From: Halalkalicoccus sp. CGA53 | GTDB lineage: Archaea; Halobacteriota; Halobacteria; Halobacteriales; Halalkalicoccaceae | Length of the DNA: 64,000 nt | Assembly: GCF_036429475.1 (NCBI RefSeq) | Contig: NZ_CP144125.1 | Location: 3,117,521-3,181,520 of the forward strand | Direction: 5' to 3' | In this document: positions 8,240 to 16,695 of the stretch, piece by piece | Layout: every line of letters starts with the position of its first letter | Numbering within the stretch: position 1 is the first letter of the stretch | Notes under the pieces: model-generated | Seen by the model: the letters and a program-made list of their open reading frames with translations, nothing else | Told to the model about the DNA's origin: nothing | The model's database searches: none | Program-made: the position numbers and the translations under genes

Positions 8240-10534
8240 TCAGTCGTCGCTCGCGGTCGCCCCTTCGGAGGTGCCGCTGCCGAACAGCCGCTCGCGAATC
8301 GTACGTCCGGACGGTCGTTCGGCGAGTAGCACCGAACACTCGACCTCGTCGACGACGTCGAAGACGAGCGAGCCGCGGACCAGCCGCGAGAGCAGCCCAC
8401 GCTCGGTCGCGCCGATAATCACCAGCGTCCGACCCGCGGCGGCCCGGGCGATCGCACCCTCGACGTCGCCGGAGTCGTCGATCAGGATCTCCGCGTTCGG
8501 CAGGCCGTGCTCCTCAGCCCATCCGCCGAGGAAGGCGTGGCCCCGGGCTCGTTCGTCCTCGCCGTCGACGACGTGCAACAGCGCGACCTCCGCGCCGACC
8601 TGGTCGCGGAGGACGGCGGCGACCTCCGCAGAGAGTTCTGAGTCCGGCCCGCCCGCCGTCGGGACGAGTACTCTATCGGTGGCGAACCCGCGGTCCTTGA
8701 GGATGAGGAAGTCACACGGCAGGTCGTGGGTGAGCTCGTCGATCGGTCGCTGGGCAGTCCCCACCGCCCACGGCCGGTCCACACCCCAGCCCATGACGAC
8801 CCGATCGGCGTCGAACCGGCGGGCGGCGTCGAAGACCTCCTCGAACGAGCGATGCGAGACGACGGTCGTCGTCTCGACGGGGACGCCGAGCGTCTCGGCC
8901 TCCCGTTCGGCGCGCTCGAGCAGTTTCCCGGACTCGGCGTCGATCCGGTCTATATGTTCCGCGCCCCGGTCGAGCGGGATCTGATCGGGCACCTGGACGA
9001 TGTGGACCGCGTGGACGACCCCGTCGTTGGCCTTCGCGATGGTGGCCGCGAGCGAGAGGAGCACGCCCTCGGTTCGGGGGTTCGAGATCGGCACCATCAC
9101 GCGGTGTTCGCGCGAGACGTCCGGCTGCGCGACCTCGGCGGCGGTCACGGCGGCGTCGGGCAGTTCGTCCGCCCGTGAGAGGACGTACTCGCCGAGTATC
9201 CCCTCGTGGAGCGTGTGTTTCCGGGCGTAGAGGAAGTACCAGGCGAGCGCGGCGACGACGAACAGGACGCTGAGGAGGATCTCCGCCGTCGCCATGAAGC
9301 CGATCAGCCCGATCGAGAGCACCGCGCCGAGGATCGGCGTGAGCGGGTAGAGCGGCACCGTGAAGTCTGGGTCGTACTCCGGGAGGTCGGCCTGTCGGAA
9401 GACGATCAGCGCGACGTTCGTGAGCGCGTAGACGATCAGGTGGAGGACGCTCGCCGCCTGCGCGAGGATCGCGAGGTCGCGGCCGAGCGCGGCGATAAAG
9501 AGGACGATCATCGATCCCGTCACGAGGATCGAGCGATAGGGGGTCGCGAACTTGGGGTGGATCTCGTTGAGCCAGTCGGTGACGATCTTGTCCCGGCCCA
9601 TCGCGAAGTTGATCCGGGCCGACGAGAGGATCGAGGCGTTCGCGGAGGAGGCGGTCGCGAGCAACGCGCCAAGCGTCATCACGGTCGCCGCCGCGGTCGC
9701 GATCGCGGCGGGGAACGCCACCTCGGCGGCCTGTGCGACCGGCGCGTCGAGGTCGAGGTCGGGCCACGGGACGACACCGAGCATCACGGTGACGAGGATC
9801 GCGTACAGCACCGTGACGAACCCGACGCTCCCGAGCACCGCGAGCGGGAGGTTCCGCCCGGGGTTCTTCAGTTCCTCGGCGACGGTCGCGATCTTCGCGT
9901 AGCCCAGAAACGAGACGAAGACGAGCGCCGTTGCGGGGAGGATCGCGCCGTAGCCCTCGGCCGTCGGTGCCCAGCCCCCGTCGCCGACGAGCGTCGCGTA
10001 GTCGAACGCGAGCCAGCCGGCGAGCGCGAACACCGTGAGGATCCCGAGCAAGATCAAGACGATCACCGTCTGGATCCCGCCGGTCTCCTTCGCACCGATG
10101 TAGTTCACGCCGACGAAGATCACCCCGGCGATCAGCGCGCCGACCTGGATGTCGTTGAGAAAGAGGATCGAGGGCAGCGGGGCGAGCGTCGCGAGGTACT
10201 GGCCGAAGCCGATACAGTAGAAGGCGCTCGCGAACGCCAGGCCCATCCAGTCGCCGAGGCCGGCGATCGACCCGAAGGAGGGGCCCAGCGAACGGTTGAT
10301 CCAGTAGTACGCGCCGCCGGCTTTCGGCATCGCGGTGCCGAGTTCGCTCACCGCGAACGCGTTGATGAACGCGATCATGCCGCCGATCACGAACGAGGCG
10401 ACGACGACCGGGCCGGCCTCCTGGGCGGCGATCCCCGGGAGGACGAAGATCCCCGCGCCGACCATCGTCCCGATCCCGATCGTCAGCGCCGAGAGCAGCC
10501 CGAGGTCCTTCGCGAGTTCCGCGTCCTCAGCCAC
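8240..10534 (-). CDS. APC-family amino-acid permease fused to two UspA domains
   Basis: A 764-residue fusion. The APC permease region (about residues 1-430) opens with GTMVGAGIFVLPG and is followed by two Usp domains (about 465-600 and 610-750). The second carries VIIGATERGLLSRLVRGSL, close to the Usp nucleotide-binding pattern. Translation starts at GTG 10534, overlapping the stop of the upstream UspA gene by 8 bp, so the two are translationally coupled. It is a close paralogue of the fusion at 11194-13473; three blocks of 68-140 bp are identical between them, pointing to recent gene conversion. Predicted role: uptake or exchange of amino acids or related cations, modulated by the Usp domains. 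Confidence 0.9.
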   Translation of the reverse strand: MAEDAELAKDLGLLSALTIGIGTMVGAGIFVLPGIAAQEAGPVVVASFVIGGMIAFINAFAVSELGTAMPKAGGAYYWINRSLGPSFGSIAGLGDWMGLAFASAFYCIGFGQYLATLAPLPSILFLNDIQVGALIAGVIFVGVNYIGAKETGGIQTVIVLILLGILTVFALAGWLAFDYATLVGDGGWAPTAEGYGAILPATALVFVSFLGYAKIATVAEELKNPGRNLPLAVLGSVGFVTVLYAILVTVMLGVVPWPDLDLDAPVAQAAEVAFPAAIATAAATVMTLGALLATASSANASILSSARINFAMGRDKIVTDWLNEIHPKFATPYRSILVTGSMIVLFIAALGRDLAILAQAASVLHLIVYALTNVALIVFRQADLPEYDPDFTVPLYPLTPILGAVLSIGLIGFMATAEILLSVLFVVAALAWYFLYARKHTLHEGILGEYVLSRADELPDAAVTAAEVAQPDVSREHRVMVPISNPRTEGVLLSLAATIAKANDGVVHAVHIVQVPDQIPLDRGAEHIDRIDAESGKLLERAEREAETLGVPVETTTVVSHRSFEEVFDAARRFDADRVVMGWGVDRPWAVGTAQRPIDELTHDLPCDFLILKDRGFATDRVLVPTAGGPDSELSAEVAAVLRDQVGAEVALLHVVDGEDERARGHAFLGGWAEEHGLPNAEILIDDSGDVEGAIARAAAGRTLVIIGATERGLLSRLVRGSLVFDVVDEVECSVLLAERPSGRTIRERLFGSGTSEGATASDD
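8292..8431. repeat. 140-bp tract identical to 11249-11388
   Basis: This tract in the second Usp domain of the 8240-10534 gene matches 11249-11388 base for base. Two further identical pairs join the same genes: 8688-8755 with 11645-11712 (68 bp) and 10437-10533 with 13376-13472 (97 bp). The surrounding coding sequence is clearly divergent, so patchy gene conversion or very recent recombination is likely. Confidence 0.85.
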
Positions 10535-10970
10535 CTTCGGCCTCCCGTTCCGGGATCACGATGACCGGGCGGTCGGTGTCGTTTACGAGCGAGGGCATCA
10601 CCTCGCCGGAGAGCATCTTCATCCATCGGCTCGCGCCACGCGGGGTCACGACGATCGAGGTCGCGCTGGCGTCCTCGGCGACCGCTAGGATCGCGCGTGC
10701 GACATCGGTGTCGTAGACGACCCGGGTCTCGACCGGGACGTCGGAGTCGGCGAACGCCGCCTCGACGGTCGCGAATATCTCGTCGGCCCGCATCCGGGCC
10801 TGTTCGACCGGCACCTTGTCGGGAGCGCCGCCTGCCTTCTCGATGACGTGGACCACGAGCACGTGATCGGAGGTCCCGTCGAGGTAGGGACGGACCGCCC
10901 TCCCGGTCGCCTCGGCGTCCCTCGGGCTCGCGAGGGGGAGTACTACCGTCTCGGTGAACGTTCTGACCAT
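10527..10970 (-). CDS. Single-domain universal stress protein UspA
   Basis: A 147-residue Usp protein. I start it at the ATG at 10970 (MVRTFTETVVLPLAS) because the Usp fold begins there; the frame is open further upstream but that sequence has no Usp character. It shares the EKAGGAPDK loop with the UspA at 5010-5444. Its stop overlaps the GTG of the downstream APC-UspA permease by 8 bp, so the pair forms one transcription unit. The terminal motif VVTPRGASRWMKMLSGE lacks the usual final GS pair. It may form heterodimers with the transporter-borne Usp domains. Confidence 0.87.
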   Translation of the reverse strand: MVRTFTETVVLPLASPRDAEATGRAVRPYLDGTSDHVLVVHVIEKAGGAPDKVPVEQARMRADEIFATVEAAFADSDVPVETRVVYDTDVARAILAVAEDASATSIVVTPRGASRWMKMLSGEVMPSLVNDTDRPVIVIPEREAEGG

Positions 10971-11193
10971 GGGGAGAACTCGATTACCGGGACGCACCGC
11001 GTCGATCGTTCGGAGGGCGAGCCGGGTCGTCGGTCCTGCCGGTCGCTGCGTCCATACTGGGGCAATCGTCCATCGGGCCATAAGCGGTTCGGTTCGTCGA
11101 CTTCCCGCACGATCGACGGATATCCATCGTGTTCGATCGTGTGTTTTCTGACGTCCAGCAGGATCTCGTCACCTTGCTGGACGAATGGACGAA

Positions 11194-13473
11194 TCAGTCG
11201 TCGCCGGCGGCCGCTCGCTCCGACGGCGCGGCTCGCCCGAGGATCCGTTCGCGAATCGTACGTCCGGACGGTCGTTCGGCGAGTAGCACCGAACACTCGA
11301 CCTCGTCGACGACGTCGAAGACGAGCGAGCCGCGGACCAGCCGCGAGAGCAGCCCACGCTCGGTCGCGCCGATAATCACCAGCGTCCGGTCCTCCGCCTC
11401 GCGTTCGATCGCGCCCTCGACGTCGCCGGAGTCGTCGATCAGGATCTCTGCGTTCGGCAGGCCGTGCTCCTCGGCCCACCCGCCGAGGAAGGCGTATCCG
11501 CCGGCGCGCGCGTCCTCACCCTCGACGACGTGGAGGAGGCTGATCTCCGCGCCGACCCGGTCGCGGAGGTACCGTGCGACCTCCGCCGAGAGGTCCGAGT
11601 CCGGTCCCCCCGCGGTCGGCACGAGCACCCGTCGGGTGTCGAGACCGCGGTCCTTGAGGATGAGGAAGTCACACGGCAGGTCGTGGGTGAGCTCGTCGAT
11701 CGGTCGCTGGGCGGTGCCCGCCTCCCACGGCCTGTTCGCGCCCCAGCCCATCACCACGGTATCGGCGTCGTGACGCCTGGCCGTGTCGAAGACCTCCTCG
11801 AACGAGCGATGCGAGACGACGGTCGTCGTCTCGACCGGTACCCCGAGGGTGTCGGCCTCCTCCCGCGCGCGCTCAAGTAGTTTGCCTGACTCGGCGTCGA
11901 TCCGCTCGATATGTTCCGCGCCCCGATCCAGTGGGATCTGATCGGGCACCTGGACGATGTGAACCGCGTCGACGATCCCTTCGTTCGCCTTCGCGATCAC
12001 GCTCGCCAGCGAGAGCAGGTCGCCCTCGGTTCGCGGGTTCGAGATTGGCACGAGGACCCGGTATGGTTTCGCGCGGTCGGGTTGGGTGGCCTCGGCAGCG
12101 GTGACGGCGGCGTCGGGCATCCGCTCGGGACGCGAGAGGACGTACTCGCTCAGGACCCCCTCGCGCTCGGTGCGCGAGCGGGCGTAGCCGAGGTACCAGA
12201 GGACGGCGAGGCCGACGAACAGCGCACAGAGCAGGACGACGACCGGGTCGATGAACGCGATCAGTGCGAACGAGAACACCGCGCCGAGGATCGGCGTGAT
12301 CGGGTAGAGCGGGATGGTGAAGTCGGGGTCGTAGCCTGCCGGCTCCGCCTCGCGGAAGACGATCAGCGCGAGGTTCAGTAGGCCGTAGACGACCAGGTGC
12401 AGCACGCTCCCCGCGGTCGCGAGCAGCTCCAGGTTCCCCACCACGATGAACACCAGGATCAGCGCGCCGGTGACCCCGATCGATCGGTAGGGCGTCCCGA
12501 ACCGCTCGTGGATCTCGTTCAGTGCCGGCGAGACGATCCCGTCTCTGCCCATCGCGAAGTTGATCCGCGACGACGAGAGAATCGACGCGTTCGCCGACGA
12601 CGCCGTCGCGAGCAACCCGCCTATGAGCATCGCGACCGCACCGATCGGCCCGATGAGCACGCTCGCCACCTGGACGACGGCCGTGTCGTTGCCGGCGACG
12701 AGCTCGTTCGGGACCGCCCCGAGGACCGCGAGCAGCACCAGCGCGTAGATAGCGGTGACGATGACGACGCTCCCAACGACCGCGATAGGGAGGTTCCGTC
12801 CCGGGTCCTTGATCTCCTCAGCGACGGACGTGATCTGGACGAAGCCGAGATACGAGACGAACACCAGCCCGGTGACCGGCAAGAGCGCGCCGAAGCCCTC
12901 CGGTGCGATCGGCCGGAGCGTCTGGAGGTCGGCGTTCAACATGCCGAAGAGCGTGAACACGACGAGGATTCCGAGTAGTGTGAACACGATGACGTTCTGG
13001 AGCCGGCCGGTCTCCTTCGCGCCGATATAGTTGACCGCGATGAAGAAGGCGGCGCCCAGCAGCGCGATTACCTTCGGACCGGTAAGCACGAACGGTCCGA
13101 CCGCGAGCCCCGGCACGGCGAGGAACTCAGCGACGTACTGGCCGAAGCCGAACATGTAGAACGCCGAGGCGAACGTGAGCCCGATCCAGTTGCCCCAGCC
13201 GGCGATCGACCCGAACAACGGGCCGAGCCCCCGGTTGACGTAGAAGTACGCGCCGCCGGCTTTCGGCATCGCGGTGCCGAGTTCGCTCGCCGACAGCGCG
13301 GTGAACAGCGCGATGAACCCGCCGAGGACGAACGCGCCGGCCGCGAGCGGCCCTGCCTCCGCGACTGCCGCGCCAGGGAGGACGAAGATCCCCGCGCCGA
13401 CCATCGTCCCGATCCCGATCGTCAGCGCCGAGAGCAGCCCGAGGTCCTTCGCGAGTTCCGCGTCCTCAGCCAT
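11194..13473 (-). CDS. APC-family amino-acid permease fused to two UspA domains
   Basis: A 759-residue paralogue of the gene at 8240-10534, with the same architecture: APC permease of about 12 helices (N-terminal GTMVGAGIFVLPG) followed by two Usp domains. The start is placed at ATG 13473; a GTG one codon upstream is possible. The first 97 bp of the gene and two C-terminal blocks (68 and 140 bp) are identical to the paralogue, while the membrane core differs widely, so the transported substrates probably differ while the regulatory domains are kept alike. It is transcribed in the same direction as its neighbour, with the single UspA gene between them. Confidence 0.9.
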   Translation of the reverse strand: MAEDAELAKDLGLLSALTIGIGTMVGAGIFVLPGAAVAEAGPLAAGAFVLGGFIALFTALSASELGTAMPKAGGAYFYVNRGLGPLFGSIAGWGNWIGLTFASAFYMFGFGQYVAEFLAVPGLAVGPFVLTGPKVIALLGAAFFIAVNYIGAKETGRLQNVIVFTLLGILVVFTLFGMLNADLQTLRPIAPEGFGALLPVTGLVFVSYLGFVQITSVAEEIKDPGRNLPIAVVGSVVIVTAIYALVLLAVLGAVPNELVAGNDTAVVQVASVLIGPIGAVAMLIGGLLATASSANASILSSSRINFAMGRDGIVSPALNEIHERFGTPYRSIGVTGALILVFIVVGNLELLATAGSVLHLVVYGLLNLALIVFREAEPAGYDPDFTIPLYPITPILGAVFSFALIAFIDPVVVLLCALFVGLAVLWYLGYARSRTEREGVLSEYVLSRPERMPDAAVTAAEATQPDRAKPYRVLVPISNPRTEGDLLSLASVIAKANEGIVDAVHIVQVPDQIPLDRGAEHIERIDAESGKLLERAREEADTLGVPVETTTVVSHRSFEEVFDTARRHDADTVVMGWGANRPWEAGTAQRPIDELTHDLPCDFLILKDRGLDTRRVLVPTAGGPDSDLSAEVARYLRDRVGAEISLLHVVEGEDARAGGYAFLGGWAEEHGLPNAEILIDDSGDVEGAIEREAEDRTLVIIGATERGLLSRLVRGSLVFDVVDEVECSVLLAERPSGRTIRERILGRAAPSERAAAGDD
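11249..11388. repeat. 140-bp tract identical to 8292-8431
   Basis: Partner of the tract at 8292-8431, in the last part of the second Usp domain of the 11194-13473 gene. Identity stops abruptly at both ends. Confidence 0.85.
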
Positions 13474-14325
13474 CACTCGATCCTCCGATCGCGGTCGAAC
13501 GTCTCGGGGACGATCGGATAGTCACAGTTCGTCTACGTTCTGCGGTCCCCTTAGTTCGACCGAAACGGTTCCCGTACACGACGGCCGGATAGCGGGGAGT
13601 ACTGCCGTTACTAAACGACCAAGACCGGCACGCAAACTTCGCAAATCACCCCCTCGCTGACACCCTTAACAAGCATTCGGTTCGATCACGATCCAGTCGA
13701 CGCCGTTTTTTTGCCCCCGCGTACGCGAGGATCACGCACGCCGACGCCGGACCTTCCGCTATCAACACCCTCAATCTCGGTGCCGCGCTGCCGTGATTGC
13801 TCGCGCGCTTGTTCGAGCATGCGCCCGCACCTCGTCTACTCGAACTCCTCGTCGGCATCTGGGGGACCCGACGGTCATCACCCTGTAGCTTTCGATATTC
13901 GTCGTCTCCGCGACGTGGGAGGCGGTGATAGGGATCATCGTAACCAACAGGATCTCTCAGGCGCACGTATCACCACGCCGTTCGATCCGTGATGGTGGAA
14001 TTATATGCTTCTACGATGACCCCTATTAGTAACGTCTTGGTGGAATAACTACTGGTAGTAGTATCGATGGGAATTTGAGTAATGATTCTCGAGCTATCGA
14101 CGGCCTCGCTCGATCCGGCTTCCGAAGACACATGGTGTCGGTGGTGAGTGGTTCGCTTGGTGCCCGTTCCTTGCCGACGACCGCCGATCGAGAAGTCTAC
14201 TCAACGATAACAAAACCACCCACAGCGCCAGATTCCGACCGAATGGGTGCCGATCACATCGGGTGAAGGATGAGAGCCCGTGATACCGAGAACCCCTGAC
14301 ACCACCCACCGCCGACACCGTCTGT
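13474..14325. other. Long intergenic region holding repeat copy B
   Basis: About 850 bp with no convincing gene. It contains the promoter side of the APC-UspA gene, a T7 run at 13706-13712 that follows no same-strand gene, and repeat copy B (13928-14026). From about 14030 base composition becomes more AT-rich, marking entry into the accessory island. Confidence 0.5.
13928..14026 (+). mobile_element. 100-bp inverted-end repeat, copy B (MITE-like)
   Basis: A 99-bp copy in the same orientation as copy A. It begins ATAGGGATCATCGTA and ends CTACGATGACCCCTAT, with one mismatch in the right end relative to a perfect terminal inverted repeat. The core shares AGGATCTCTC and GGCGCACGTATCACC with the other copies. 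It marks the left edge of the 14.0-18.1 kb accessory island. Confidence 0.78.
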
Positions 14326-15156
14326 CTACGGAGAGCTCACCTCCGACCCGTCTCGAGTAGGTTCACCAGGGATCTCAGCGTCCGCCGGGAGATAGAGCCG
14401 GCGTTCTTTGTACTGGAGTCCGTCTTTCCGACGCGACTCGAGCCGATCGAAGAGACGACCCTCAGTGAACGATTTTAACTCCTCAATCGTCCTGCCCGCG
14501 AGCTTCTGTGAGTACGATCGATCGACACCTAATTCACGGAGCCGTATCCACCGTGCGAGTTCGCCCGCGTCGAGATACGACCCCACCCCGTTTCGACCGG
14601 GTTTCCAGAGACCGGTTTCGCGCTCTCGCTCGCGCCAGACCTCCGCCGCCAATCGAACCGGCTTCGAACTCGCCGTCGACCGAAGCGTCTCCTCGTCCAT
14701 ACGTGCAAGTCGTTGAATTGGTAGGAGATCCCCCTCGCGAAGAATGTGGGAGCCGCTATTGGAGAGAGGGTCAATGCCGCCTGGAAGCCGACAGTACGAC
14801 TCGTCCGCGTCAGGACGAACCTGTTCAAGGGAATCGCCATCGACGTCGAGTAGCCCGAGGTTCGGTTCGACGGTCTCCCACCGAAGATAGGCGTGTTTCT
14901 CGAATTCTCGGGATTGGAGTTCGGCGATCATCTCGCGCGTGAGCGTCGTCCTGTTCCGAAGGGCCTTAAGAAGCGCTTCATGTTCAGAGAGGCGTTCTTC
15001 GAGGTCCACAATCCGTTCGTCTCGACACTGGATGCTCCGAGCGAGGTCCCGCGTCTTGGATTCAAGCCGATCGAGGCGGTCTGTGAGTCGATCCAGTTCC
15101 AGGTCGGGGGCCCCGTCGTGACACCCCCGTTCGACGGCTTCACCGTCAGGCCTCAT
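14326..15156 (-). CDS. Coiled-coil protein of unknown function (accessory island)
   Basis: A 276-residue protein I do not recognise. The start chosen is ATG 15156, which overlaps the upstream stop as ATGA; an upstream start at 15198 is possible. Residues about 15-85 are heptad-rich (LDRLTDRLDRLESK, then IVDLEERLSEHEALLKAL) and predict a coiled coil. The C-terminal two thirds are soluble and rich in Arg and Glu. It is the last gene of a three-gene coupled operon with a Cys-rich protein and a 68-residue protein. The setting beside a phage-repressor-like gene and an orphan Orc1/Cdc6 suggests a plasmid or provirus origin. Confidence 0.7.
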   Translation of the reverse strand: MRPDGEAVERGCHDGAPDLELDRLTDRLDRLESKTRDLARSIQCRDERIVDLEERLSEHEALLKALRNRTTLTREMIAELQSREFEKHAYLRWETVEPNLGLLDVDGDSLEQVRPDADESYCRLPGGIDPLSNSGSHILREGDLLPIQRLARMDEETLRSTASSKPVRLAAEVWRERERETGLWKPGRNGVGSYLDAGELARWIRLRELGVDRSYSQKLAGRTIEELKSFTEGRLFDRLESRRKDGLQYKERRLYLPADAEIPGEPTRDGSEVSSP

Positions 15157-15707
15157 CTCGTAGAGGTCTCCTTCGTGCTCGAGAGTTCTCCAACACACCG
15201 TCGAATTGTCGGATGAAGTTCCGACCGTTCGGATGGCACCGTCCCCAGCGTTAGATGGTCGTGGACCGTCGGAGCGGAGAACACAAGCGCATTGGTCTGT
15301 GTCGTTGCGTCAGATCTGCTCGTGATCCGCCCCGCTGTTATGAGATACTCCCCCGGGTGGGTCATCGATCGGATCGAATCGGAGCCACAGGACCGGCATC
15401 GAACGGTCTTGATTGCCCAGATCTCGGTCCAATGTGGTCTGTACGCGAGAACGACGATATTTTTTCCCTCGCTTAGGACATACCGACAGCCGGGACAGGA
15501 GATGGTCTCTGCGATCGACAGCGGATAGCCATCGAGTACCTGCTTGGGGTCGGCTACAACGCAGCTTCGAGAACTAACCAGTGCTGAGTCCGCTTCTGCC
15601 CGTTCGTTCCGCTTGAGAAACGTCGGACAGTCGTGCTCATCGATTCTCTCTTCGAGTCCGATCGCGCCACACAGCGGACACTCCCGGAGACGTTCGTTCT
15701 CAACCAT
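15153..15707 (-). CDS. Zinc-ribbon protein of unknown function (accessory island)
   Basis: A 184-residue protein with three Cys pairs: CPLCG near residue 9, CPGC near 70 and CRSCG near 103, plus an isolated CP near 27. The pattern fits one or two zinc ribbons. No catalytic motif is seen. It overlaps the upstream 68-residue gene by 8 bp and the downstream coiled-coil gene by 4 bp, so the three are almost certainly co-translated. Nucleic-acid or protein binding is plausible for a zinc-ribbon protein, but the function is unknown. Confidence 0.72.
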   Translation of the reverse strand: MVENERLRECPLCGAIGLEERIDEHDCPTFLKRNERAEADSALVSSRSCVVADPKQVLDGYPLSIAETISCPGCRYVLSEGKNIVVLAYRPHWTEIWAIKTVRCRSCGSDSIRSMTHPGEYLITAGRITSRSDATTQTNALVFSAPTVHDHLTLGTVPSERSELHPTIRRCVGELSSTKETSTR

Positions 15708-15906
15708 TCGTTCGCTCCAGGTTGGTCACTGAAGCCGGGATCGAGACGTCACAGAGTGCTCGATAGACGTCAAAGTCCAATAACTTATCCTCGAGCAGTG
15801 ACTTTCGGATCACTCTGCGCGCGGCATCAAGCGGCCGGGTACGATCCTCGTAGTTCGTAGGCGATACAGCGACAGCCTCATTTGTCGGTAGCGTCGATTG
15901 ACTCAT
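15700..15906 (-). CDS. Small protein of unknown function, 68 aa (accessory island)
   Basis: A 68-residue protein starting at ATG 15906 and overlapping the next gene by 8 bp. Residues 27-60 look helical (ARRVIRKSLLEDKLLDFDVYRALCDV). No known motif is recognised. It is the first gene of the island operon. A perfect 7-bp inverted repeat, GCTTCTG-CATCC-CAGAAGC, begins at the base just before its start codon, so its expression is probably controlled at that site. Confidence 0.6.
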   Translation of the reverse strand: MSQSTLPTNEAVAVSPTNYEDRTRPLDAARRVIRKSLLEDKLLDFDVYRALCDVSIPASVTNLERTNG

Positions 15907-16087
15907 GCTTCTGCATCCCAGAAGCCCGAGGTCGGGTGTTAGAGCACCCGGCCAGAAACCGATTCTAGCGTTCTCGGGTTCCAGTCTATAGCAAGGCGGC
16001 CAATGTACTTGTATATTACTATTCGTAAACCACGTTTAGGTGTTACTAACAATAGATTACACTTCACAGCGTAATGAATAGGGGCTT
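15907..16087. promoter_or_regulatory. Divergent control region of the accessory island
   Basis: This AT-rich spacer separates the minus-strand operon from the plus-strand winged-helix gene. It holds two perfect inverted repeats: GCTTCTG/CAGAAGC at 15907-15925 and CGGGTG/CACCCG near 15930-15950. TATA-like stretches occur on both strands (for example TATATTACTATT near 16010-16025). The layout resembles a phage-type repressor/operator switch, with the winged-helix product as the likely binder. Confidence 0.5.
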
Positions 16088-16564
16088 GTGAGCGTAACCA
16101 GAAAATCAGTGCTCAAGCCTGAGGATTTAAACAACACCGACGAATCGCTACTTAATATCCTTCAAGAGGGGCGTGTGACGCCGACCTACGCAGCTGAAGA
16201 AATGGGTGTATCCCGTGAGTATGCCAGCGATCGATTGAAACGGCTTACCGAGCATGGTCATGTCGAGAAAATAGCGCCGGGACTATACGAACTCACAAGT
16301 GATCCACGCAACGTAGGCGACGAGTTCAACAATGCGAGAGACAGCGAGGTTAACGAGTTCACAGAGACCGTCGAAATTAAGAAGCAGGAGATCCGGCGTC
16401 TTCGGGAACAGAGTGCCGAGCACGAATGCCTCTCCGATATAAAAGTGGTTCTATCCCACATTAAAGACGAACTGCATAGCGAGACGAGCAGTCATGACCG
16501 AATTATGACGCTTGTAGAGGAGGCACAAACAGCGGTCGATGATGCGCTCTCCAGTGAACTATGA
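16088..16564 (+). CDS. PhiH1-repressor-like winged-helix protein
   Basis: A 158-residue protein from a GTG start. Residues about 15-65 form a winged helix: TDESLLNILQEGRVTP, then the recognition region SREYASDRLKRLTEHGHVEK and the wing IAPGLYEL. This pattern resembles the haloarchaeal phage phiH repressor-like family. The C-terminal half is charged and helical, probably a dimerising coiled coil. The AT-rich codon use differs from flanking chromosomal genes and suggests transfer. It is divergent from the three-gene operon and convergent with orc1/cdc6. The likely role is repression of the element's own promoters. Confidence 0.75.
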   Translation: MSVTRKSVLKPEDLNNTDESLLNILQEGRVTPTYAAEEMGVSREYASDRLKRLTEHGHVEKIAPGLYELTSDPRNVGDEFNNARDSEVNEFTETVEIKKQEIRRLREQSAEHECLSDIKVVLSHIKDELHSETSSHDRIMTLVEEAQTAVDDALSSEL

Positions 16565-16695
16565 GTGCAGAGGGATCAGAGACCGATGCTATCGAGGGTC
16601 TTTATTTCGCTGTATAGCATTCTTTCGAAACCGCATCCTTAATTAGCAAACCGGCGAAAATTTCTTGAATTCGTCACGAAGGAATGGCAAACAAA

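Noticed and set aside
13700-13720. A T7 run that could be a transcription terminator
   Set aside because: No same-strand gene ends upstream of it and no stem precedes it.
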